Shown: positions 1 to 5,627 of the stretch, in pieces
Layout: each line of letters starts with the position of its first letter
Numbering within the stretch: the stretch's first letter is position 1
DNA from: an uncultured Odoribacter sp.
Lineage (GTDB): Bacteria; Bacteroidota; Bacteroidia; Bacteroidales; Marinifilaceae
Direction of reading: 5' to 3'
Length of the DNA stretch: 6,986 nt
Assembly (NCBI GenBank): GCA_905204385.1
Contig: CAJKZL010000157.1
Coordinates: forward strand, 1 to 6,986
Notes under the pieces: generated by a model
Databases searched by the model: none
Seen by the model: the letters and a program-made list of their open reading frames with translations, nothing else
Told to the model about the DNA's origin: nothing
Made by a program: the position numbers and the translations under genes

Positions 1-1156
1 CCTTTTCTTTGTAATATCCGGCGGAAAAATAATAAGTTGCCAGATCGGAGCCTCCCGAAAAACTCAGGTTATATTGCTGATTTACGGCATTTTGGTATAT
101 CTCGTCCCCCCAATTAATACCGGAATTGCGTAATCGATCGATCTCCTGCCGCGCTTCCGGCGAGACGGCACCGAATCCCCCCTGCCGGAAAGCTTCCCAT
201 TGGTTATGTTTGGACAATAAGCGGGATACTCCGCCAAACTCCTCCTGATAGGTCAGGTCTTCCCGGGCTGCCAGGCTAAGCTCAAAATCAACTTTCTCGG
301 AAGCATTCATCAAATTCAGCTTACTCAAATCCGGCTTCGAAGTCACGAACAAAGAAGCCGAAGCATTTACACGCATTTTTCCGGCTTTTCCCTTTTTAGT
401 CGTCACCACAATCACTCCGTTGGCAGCTCTTGCCCCGTAGATAGCTGTAGCGGCAGCATCCTTCAAAATCGTAACACTCTCGATATCGGCGGGATTTACT
501 CCTGCAATGGAAGTATTGTACAAATCATCGATATTGTCTTTATCTCCGAAATCCTGAGGGATATCATTGCCTTCGAGAATCACTCCATCCAACACCCATA
601 GCGGATCGGTACTTCCGGTCAGGGAAACGGTGCTTCGTATCCTCATCTTGGCAGGAGCTCCCGGAGCCCCGTTGGTCGGAGTAACCAGCATACCGGCAAC
701 CTGACCTTCCAGCATCTGATCGATGGTAGGCACACCTATGCTTTTGATATCGTCAGCCTGTACCGTAGTAATCGAAGAAGTCACTTTTCGCTTGTCGATA
801 TTCTGATATCCCGTGACCACAGCCTCTTCCAGTTGATTCACTTCTTCTTTCAACCGAAACGTAAATTCCGATTTTCCGGAAATCTCTGCCTTTAAAGCTT
901 CAAAGCCTACGAAACTCACAACTACATAGCGTATCGAAGAAGGCAGTATCAATTCAAACCTGCCATTTGCATCCGTTACCGTCCCGGCAGGATTATATTC
1001 CTTTCCCTCAGAAGCATCGGGATCGATAAAGACAGTTGCACCCGGAAGAGGATGTCCGCTGGCAGCCTCTAAGACTTGGCCGCTTATCTTCCGCGTATCC
1101 TGTGCCCACACCACTACAGGCAGACACCAAGCGATTAAAATCAGTAGTTTTCGCAT
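1..1156 (-). CDS. SusC/RagA-family TonB-linked outer membrane transporter, N-terminal part
   Basis: This is the first 385 codons of a SusC-type protein, the TonB-dependent outer membrane channel that with a SusD lipoprotein imports large ligands; the barrel and any susD gene lie beyond the left edge. The frame is open from the ATG to the edge. Residues 1-18 are a signal peptide ending VWA before QD. Residues 24-102 form a carboxypeptidase-regulatory-like domain (SGQVLEAASGHPLPGATV, then TDANGRFEL). A TonB-box-like segment EEAVVTGYQ is at 110-118. The plug follows, with DPLWVLDGV (184-192) and the hallmark LKDAAATAIYGARAANGVIV (231-250), then KKGKAGK. No STN domain precedes the regulatory domain, so this is not the sigma/anti-sigma signalling type. 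Residues 193-219 are an insert longer than in classic SusC. The ATG has no Shine-Dalgarno, as is normal in this phylum. It starts 59 nt after the metalloprotease stop on the same strand. The family is certain; the substrate cannot be told. Confidence 0.95.
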   Translation of the reverse strand, partial: MRKLLILIAWCLPVVVWAQDTRKISGQVLEAASGHPLPGATVFIDPDASEGKEYNPAGTVTDANGRFELILPSSIRYVVVSFVGFEALKAEISGKSEFTFRLKEEVNQLEEAVVTGYQNIDKRKVTSSITTVQADDIKSIGVPTIDQMLEGQVAGMLVTPTNGAPGAPAKMRIRSTVSLTGSTDPLWVLDGVILEGNDIPQDFGDKDNIDDLYNTSIAGVNPADIESVTILKDAAATAIYGARAANGVIVVTTKKGKAGKMRVNASASLFVTSKPDLSKLNLMNASEKVDFELSLAAREDLTYQEEFGGVSRLLSKHNQWEAFRQGGFGAVSPEARQEIDRLRNSGINWGDEIYQNAVNQQYNLSFSGGSDLATYYFSAGYYKEK

Positions 1157-1195
1157 TTTATATTTATGGATGTGTGTTTCAATATAGCATTCACC

Positions 1196-1232
1196 CATTA
1201 AACATCCGGTAATTTTTACCGGATGTTTAATG
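1196..1232 (-). terminator. Perfect 17-bp hairpin over the metalloprotease stop codon
   Basis: The arms 1196-1212 and 1216-1232 are perfectly complementary around a 3-nt loop. In the minus-strand transcript the loop is AAA. The last six sense codons and the TAA of the metalloprotease lie in or next to this hairpin. It could terminate transcription or protect the mRNA 3' end before the transporter gene. The minus-strand sequence after the stem is not a U-tract, so it is not a textbook intrinsic terminator in that direction. The plus-strand side is followed by CCTCTTTTATA, which fits termination of antisense transcription better. The structure is certain, the function is inferred. Confidence 0.5.
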
Positions 1233-3795
1233 CCTCTTTTATACGTACCGTCAGGTCTTCATAATGCTGACGGGTTGCTGCGTCTCCCCGATGACGGTTT
1301 TTCTCGGCAAGGCGCATAGCTTGCAACAATGCTCCCCGCTTCACGGAAACAGCTTCCGAAACCCGTCCCATGGACGAAAAATGCAAGTTCCGGATTTGTA
1401 CCTCTTCACGGACAGGCAAATCAAAAACAGGCTGCCGGGCCGCAAAACGACAGCAATTATCTCCATGCAGCGCTTTTTTGGTAGTTTTTTCGACAGCTTT
1501 ATTGGAACTGACGATGATAGCATCGATATAGTTTTTCTGAGTCATCCGCTCATACAAAGACAAATTGCGTCCCTGCAACGTTCCCCCGAAAACCACCTGA
1601 TGTAAATCGGCAAACATCTCCTCAGGAGTATAGGTTTTCGGTTTCCCCTGCATGGTCTCGGCCTCGTACATCCGGAGCAAACGGTCGTCTTTCATCAGAT
1701 CGTAGAAAACAGCATACTGCAACTCACGGGCGGTATTATAAGGAGAATATTCGATCTCAGCCGGAGAAGTCCTCACCGGATAGCTTTTTTTCCATATCTC
1801 CGCACCGAACAACCATCCCGGAACATGGAATACCTCTTCGCACAAATACCGGACAGCCTCGCGCTGTTTTTCCTTTTCGACGGGAACATAGCGGTCGAAA
1901 CTTTCCCCGCCCACCGGATTGTTGATATAAAAACCGCCGACATAAGCCGTAACGTGCCCGGCATACATTTTCCATTGATTAATCACCGCCATCAGCAATT
2001 TTCCGGCATTCAGGAAATTTTCCCCTTCCGCCGAAGTCCAATTTTCAATCTCCGGGACGATGCGTTTCAGGTTCATAATCCCGTAGCGATTGGCTTTAAT
2101 GATGTCATTTCCCAAATCTTCGTCCTGTGCCCGGGGATCTATCGGATCACGAGGATCCTGTTGTTCGCCGTACCAATACATCGGATCACCGGAATGTTGG
2201 ACAATCCACCGATTCAAGGTCGGAAGTTCTTCGTGGGCGTCCTGAACATCCAGCCAGCGATAAGCCCAGTTGATGGCATACTTATCATAAGTGCCGATCA
2301 CCGGAGTGATCCGTTCCACCCCGTCTCCGGGCTGGGCAACGTAATTAAAACGGGCATAGTCCATAATGGAACTGGCTGTTCCTCCCATCTTCGCCGTAAA
2401 GGTTTTGGAACGCAAAGAGTCGACCGGAAAAGCATAGGAAGCTCCCATATTATGCTTCAATCCGAAAGTATGTCCCACTTCGTGAGAGGATACGAACCGA
2501 ATGGCACTGGCCATATATTCGTCGTCGAATGTATTGAAGCGTGCCCGGGGATCCACCGGTCCCGTCTGCACCTGCATCCAGGTATGCAGCAAAGTCATGA
2601 CACTATGCCACCATACCACGTCGGCTTCTAAGATCTCGCCCGACCGGTGATCTATAACGGAAGGCCCCATAGCGTTCGCCTGCTGGGAAGCCGCATAGGT
2701 GATCACCGAATAGCGGGAATCGTCGATATCGAAATCCGGATCGTCAGTAGGAGCATCCTTGGCTACGACGGCATTTTTAAAACCGGCAGCTTCAAAAGCT
2801 TCCTGCCAATCGAACACACCGGCCTTTATGGCTTCCCGCCATTGCTTCGGGGTGGCGGGGTCTATATAGAACACGATGGGCTTTACCGGTTCTACCAGTT
2901 CGCCACGCTTGTATTTTTCCACATCTTCGGGCTTCGGCTCAAGCCTCCATCGATGAACCAACTCCCGTTTCTCCACTGCTTGCTGACGATCGTTGAAATA
3001 ATAGTGCGGAGTAGAGAAAAAACCGACCCGGTTGTCCGCAAAACGAGGTATCATAGGCTGCTCCGGCAACAGGACAATATTAGTCGTAGTCTCTACCGTC
3101 AAAGGAACTGAAGTTCCGCCATCCATCACCTGCGCGGTAAGGAAGGCTTTGACGACGATATTTTCCGGAAAGGACTTGATGACAGCTATCCTCGACAACT
3201 CTTTTTTCAAAGAAGCCGAAGAGAGGGATATGCTGTTGAACAAGTCATTGAAACTTTTTTCACTCCCGTCGAATACCTTGTTGACTTTAATCACCACAGC
3301 GGTAGAATCAGGGGTAAAGGTTTCTATCGGAAACTGTTCGATGACAGCCTCCCGATAGTTATCCTCCACCGAACGGGCGATAGCATCACCCTCCGGCACA
3401 CTCACACGGGGATTCCATGTCGTTACCCACACTTTCTTTTGCACTATATCTTTCCGAAAACGAATCATTTTATCCTCATAGGACATTCCTTTGTTCAAAC
3501 CGGCATCGTTTAACTCATAAGGAACTCCCGATACCTTGTTTACAATCAGCAGATCACGTCCCAGTAAAGTATCGGGAATCTCAAAATACCAATCATTTTC
3601 CACCTGATGAATACGGAACATCCCATCGCGGCTTTTCGCCTTCTTCATCAATTCATCGTAACGCCCCGATCGAACAATCGCCGTATCCGGCTTCGCGCTC
3701 TTTTTTTTACGAAATCCCCAGGCATAAACCTCGGTACTGAGGCTCGACATCAGGATGAATACACCCGCAATAAAAATCAATCCGTTTTTTTTCAT
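1216..3795 (-). CDS. Secreted zinc-dependent metalloprotease (DUF5117/DUF4953 type)
   Basis: This encodes 859 aa from the chosen ATG. Residues 1-25 are a signal peptide (two Lys, a hydrophobic core, then EVYA before WGF) without a lipobox cysteine, so the product is exported to periplasm or surface. From memory of the family, residues about 30-90 match DUF5118, about 90-260 DUF5117, and the catalytic C-terminal region DUF4953. The metal site is intact: HEVGHTFGLKHN at 438-449, an HExxHxxGxxH motif with His438, His442 and His448 as ligands and Glu439 as catalytic base. SSIMDY, with Met478, follows like the metzincin Met-turn. Length fits the usual 800-860 aa. An in-frame ATG at 3861 would add 22 residues (two Cys, several Lys and Arg) ahead of the signal peptide and falls near the predicted transcription start, so I prefer 3795; an ATG at 3801 is nearly as good. 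It lies 256 nt after the kinase and 59 nt before the transporter gene. Activity on proteins is inferred from the motif; the substrate is unknown. Confidence 0.92.
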   Translation of the reverse strand: MKKNGLIFIAGVFILMSSLSTEVYAWGFRKKKSAKPDTAIVRSGRYDELMKKAKSRDGMFRIHQVENDWYFEIPDTLLGRDLLIVNKVSGVPYELNDAGLNKGMSYEDKMIRFRKDIVQKKVWVTTWNPRVSVPEGDAIARSVEDNYREAVIEQFPIETFTPDSTAVVIKVNKVFDGSEKSFNDLFNSISLSSASLKKELSRIAVIKSFPENIVVKAFLTAQVMDGGTSVPLTVETTTNIVLLPEQPMIPRFADNRVGFFSTPHYYFNDRQQAVEKRELVHRWRLEPKPEDVEKYKRGELVEPVKPIVFYIDPATPKQWREAIKAGVFDWQEAFEAAGFKNAVVAKDAPTDDPDFDIDDSRYSVITYAASQQANAMGPSVIDHRSGEILEADVVWWHSVMTLLHTWMQVQTGPVDPRARFNTFDDEYMASAIRFVSSHEVGHTFGLKHNMGASYAFPVDSLRSKTFTAKMGGTASSIMDYARFNYVAQPGDGVERITPVIGTYDKYAINWAYRWLDVQDAHEELPTLNRWIVQHSGDPMYWYGEQQDPRDPIDPRAQDEDLGNDIIKANRYGIMNLKRIVPEIENWTSAEGENFLNAGKLLMAVINQWKMYAGHVTAYVGGFYINNPVGGESFDRYVPVEKEKQREAVRYLCEEVFHVPGWLFGAEIWKKSYPVRTSPAEIEYSPYNTARELQYAVFYDLMKDDRLLRMYEAETMQGKPKTYTPEEMFADLHQVVFGGTLQGRNLSLYERMTQKNYIDAIIVSSNKAVEKTTKKALHGDNCCRFAARQPVFDLPVREEVQIRNLHFSSMGRVSEAVSVKRGALLQAMRLAEKNRHRGDAATRQHYEDLTVRIKEALNIR

Positions 3796-3865
3796 ATACA
3801 TCTTTTTTGTGACAAGATCGCATTTCTGTCTTTTATTCAAACTGCATCTCTGATTATGCATTTTA

Positions 3866-3896
3866 CAATATTAAAGCTAATGTTTCAGAATTGAAA
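3866..3896 (-). promoter_or_regulatory. Weak candidate promoter for the metalloprotease
   Basis: On the minus strand, TAATATTG (3873-3866) matches the Bacteroidota -7 consensus TAnnTTTG at all but one fixed position. TTTC (3896-3893) lies 19 nt upstream, where TTTG is expected. Transcription would then start near 3860, giving a leader of about 65 nt to the ATG at 3795. It lies just after the G-free tract, which fits a fresh start after the kinase unit ends. Both boxes are imperfect and the region is AT-rich, so chance is possible. Confidence 0.3.
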
Positions 3897-3916
3897 GAAA
3901 AGGGGTATTAATTCCC

Positions 3917-4054
3917 GGATTTATGGAGTGAAAAGGGGAAATATAGGGGTGAAGGAGGAGAGTTTAGAGTTTAGAGTTTAAAGTTTATAGATTAGAGATT
4001 AAAGATTAGAGATGAGGGATTAAAGATGAGGGATGAGGGGGGAAGAGAGAATTA
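3917..4054 (-). terminator. 138-nt G-free tract after the kinase; candidate Rho-dependent terminator
   Basis: From the kinase stop codon (4054-4052) to 3917 the plus strand has no C, so the minus-sense transcript has no G for 138 nt. It is rich in C and U, including runs of four to six C. Such RNA cannot form G-C pairs and stays single-stranded. C-rich, G-poor unstructured RNA right after a stop codon is the known composition of Rho-loading (rut) sites. Just beyond it, GGG and CCC eight nucleotides apart followed by CUUUUCUUUC could mark a weak stop point. The composition is seen directly; the Rho role is inferred. It would separate kinase transcription from that of the metalloprotease. Confidence 0.35.
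3960..4043. repeat. Degenerate 7-bp tandem repeat, about 12 units
   Basis: Read on the plus strand in a constant 7-base phase, the units are GAGTTTA three times, AAGTTTA, TAGATTA, GAGATTA, AAGATTA, GAGATGA, GGGATTA, AAGATGA, GGGATGA and GGGGGGA. The phase is kept over 84 bases with no indel. Units drift stepwise from GAGTTTA on the left to GGGATGA on the right, next to the kinase stop, as expected for an array that grew by slippage and then diverged. I recall similar heptad arrays as dispersed intergenic sequence in Bacteroidales genomes, but cannot confirm it here. Units are too short and lack spacers for CRISPR. Confidence 0.85.
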
Positions 4055-5536
4055 CAGAAGAGGGAGAATGCAGACAAATTTATCTCCTTCAATCCGGTAA
4101 GAGAATTGTTTGTCGGAACAATAGGAATAAATCTTGCAGATGTTTTCAAACCCTACTCCCAGCGAATCTTCCGAAGCATCCATGCGGGGATGGTAGGTAT
4201 TTTCCACAACAACTGCGCCACCGTCTAAATAAATATGCATATAAAGAGGGTGTTGGCGGGTAATTTCATTGTGTTTAATTGCATTTTCAATCAACAATTG
4301 CAGACTCATCACAGGAATATGCTTTCCTTCATGTTCGGTTTGCGGATCGATTTCCAGGCTTAACTGGTCTCTGAAGCGGATTTTCTGCAAAAAATAATAA
4401 TGTCGGATAAAAATGATTTCTTCACGTACAGACACCGTATTTTCATTTCTCTTTTCAAGCACATACCGGTAAATCCGGGAGAGGTTGAGAATAAATTCTT
4501 TGGCGACAGCCGGTTCGGTTGAAATCAGGGCACTCAGGGAGTTTAGCGCATTAAAGAGAAAATGCGGATTAACCTGATTCTTCAATTGCTGCAGATTCAA
4601 TTGCAAAGTCTCCTGCTCTAAGGCTAGTCTGCGGTCGTATTCTTTTTTCCACTGATATTGGGCATAAACGAGCAGTATGCCGAACAATATAACTGTGATG
4701 ATCAGAATAATCAAGGTATAATAATGGAAGCTATGCATTTCTTCCCGGTTGACCAGTTCCGGGATATTGACCACGACCACCCATTTTTCATTCCCCACGG
4801 AAATCGGATAATAAACCCGTTCAACAGGCAGAGACAGAAACAAGGAAAAGCCTGTGCAATGCATCACCTGGTTTTTACGGATCACCTCATAAAACTGTTT
4901 CTCATCGTCGGGGTTGGCCAAAGTCCGTCCGATGCGGTTTTCATCCGGATGCGCCAGCAAAATACCCTCTTGATTTAAAATATAGGCATAACTCCTGACC
5001 TCCGGACTTTTACCGGCAAAATAAGCATGCAGACCCGGTAAAGAAATATCCAGGCCCACCACAAAGTCATTCAATTGCCAGAAAGAAGTCCAAAACAAAA
5101 TCCCGTCGCTATAATACAAGCAGCTTTTCCCTCTTGTATGGGCTTCCCGGGTGAGTTTTTCAAGCGTATACTCCAACACGGGATCCCGGGCGATAATCCC
5201 CAGGGAATCGATGGCCACCAAGGGCTTTTCTTTCTTTTTATACCATATCCGGCTTACTTTCGGGTCCATACGGACAATGCCCCGCAGCATTTTTTGCATT
5301 TCTACCTCATCGTCGGCCCCCTCCTCTGCATAGTTCCGGATACTGACGGATAATTCCACAGTCCTTCTGAAATCCAGCGCAATAAGATCGGAGCGATACC
5401 TACCCACCTCTTCCAGCATAGAGTAGTGCATCTTACGGGCTGTCCTGTCGATCCCCACCCCTACCAGCCAGACCGCAACAGCAAAGATACAAAGAAGCCC
5501 TAATCCTAATTTTATAAGACTCTTTTTATTGAACAT
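4052..5536 (-). CDS. LytS/YehU-type membrane sensor histidine kinase (His_kinase family PF06580)
   Basis: This encodes 494 aa from the ATG at 5536. After a basic start (FNKKSLIK) comes a first membrane segment at about 7-29, a periplasmic sensor at about 30-270, and a second membrane segment at about 272-292 (LIILIITVILFGILLVYA). The sensor resembles a double CACHE fold, with the second half around YILNQEGILLAHPDENRIG. A short coiled linker, about 296-320, leads to the His box QVNPHFLFNALNSL, with phospho-acceptor His325. The ATP-binding part keeps the N box LLIENAIKHN (Asn418) and a divergent G box GVGFENICKIY, where family members usually read GIGLxNxxxR. All catalytic landmarks are present, so it is probably active. 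Such kinases normally phosphorylate a LytTR response regulator encoded next to them; none is in this window. A TTG start at 5569 would add 11 residues but lies in a hairpin loop. The gene is 91 nt after the lipoprotein and is followed by the G-free tract. Confidence 0.93.
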   Translation of the reverse strand: MFNKKSLIKLGLGLLCIFAVAVWLVGVGIDRTARKMHYSMLEEVGRYRSDLIALDFRRTVELSVSIRNYAEEGADDEVEMQKMLRGIVRMDPKVSRIWYKKKEKPLVAIDSLGIIARDPVLEYTLEKLTREAHTRGKSCLYYSDGILFWTSFWQLNDFVVGLDISLPGLHAYFAGKSPEVRSYAYILNQEGILLAHPDENRIGRTLANPDDEKQFYEVIRKNQVMHCTGFSLFLSLPVERVYYPISVGNEKWVVVVNIPELVNREEMHSFHYYTLIILIITVILFGILLVYAQYQWKKEYDRRLALEQETLQLNLQQLKNQVNPHFLFNALNSLSALISTEPAVAKEFILNLSRIYRYVLEKRNENTVSVREEIIFIRHYYFLQKIRFRDQLSLEIDPQTEHEGKHIPVMSLQLLIENAIKHNEITRQHPLYMHIYLDGGAVVVENTYHPRMDASEDSLGVGFENICKIYSYCSDKQFSYRIEGDKFVCILPLL

Positions 5537-5540
5537 AGAA

Positions 5541-5591
5541 TATCCGCTAAAAACATTTAACTCAGCCAAAGTTAAACATTTTTAGCGGATA
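5541..5591 (-). promoter_or_regulatory. 22-bp RNA hairpin abutting the kinase start codon
   Basis: Arms 5570-5591 and 5541-5562 pair over 22 positions around a 7-nt loop (UUGGCUG). Twenty pairs are Watson-Crick. The other two (5578 with 5554, 5577 with 5555) are G-U wobbles in the minus-sense RNA but C-A mismatches in the plus-sense RNA. This points to selection on the minus-strand transcript rather than on a DNA operator. The hairpin ends four bases before the kinase ATG, so a transcript reading through from the lipoprotein gene would carry a long stem at the ribosome entry site. It could also serve as terminator or 3'-end protection for the lipoprotein gene, although no U-tract follows. Confidence 0.6.
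5567..5574 (-). promoter_or_regulatory. Perfect -7 box candidate for the kinase promoter
   Basis: The minus strand reads TAACTTTG here, a full match to the Bacteroidota -7 consensus TAnnTTTG. Transcription would start near 5560, about 24 nt before the ATG at 5536, and would exclude the alternative TTG start at 5569. No TTTG is found 19-21 nt upstream; the nearest is 31 nt upstream, too far. The box spans the top of the upstream arm and the loop of the 5541-5591 hairpin, so transcripts starting here would lack the upstream arm. Confidence 0.4.
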
Positions 5592-5627
5592 CACGGCGAT
5601 TAAATCAAAAACTCATTCTACATAGGA

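Noticed and set aside
1180..1186. TATATTG on the minus strand as the -7 box of the transporter gene
   Set aside because: It is one base short of TAnnTTTG and has no TTTG at the right distance upstream, so it is not better than chance in this AT-rich gap.
1825..2631. Open frame of 268 codons on the plus strand
   Set aside because: It lies wholly antisense to the metalloprotease, across its catalytic region, and its translation shows no signal peptide, domain or motif. It is a reading-frame shadow; the same holds for the plus-strand frames at 1264-1605, 2647-3111, 3032-3358, 3417-3740 and 4658-4978.
3796..3861. 22-residue N-terminal extension of the metalloprotease from the ATG at 3861
   Set aside because: It would put a charged, cysteine-containing stretch ahead of a clear signal peptide, and it begins at about the predicted transcription start.
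4016..4042. G-quadruplex on the plus strand from clustered G runs
   Set aside because: The loops are uneven (11 and 4 nt) and the last two runs form one G6 tract; on the likely transcript this strand is C-rich, so a G-quadruplex is not the best reading.
3960..4043. CRISPR array
   Set aside because: The units are 7 bp, directly adjacent and without unique spacers, and no cas gene is present.
5537..5569. TTG start giving the kinase 11 more residues
   Set aside because: The codon lies in the loop of the hairpin and upstream of the predicted transcription start; the ATG at 5536 directly precedes a normal basic start and membrane segment.
5541..5591. Invertible promoter flanked by inverted repeats
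   Set aside because: The two arms are separated by only 7 nt, too little to hold an invertible segment, and no recombinase gene is nearby.
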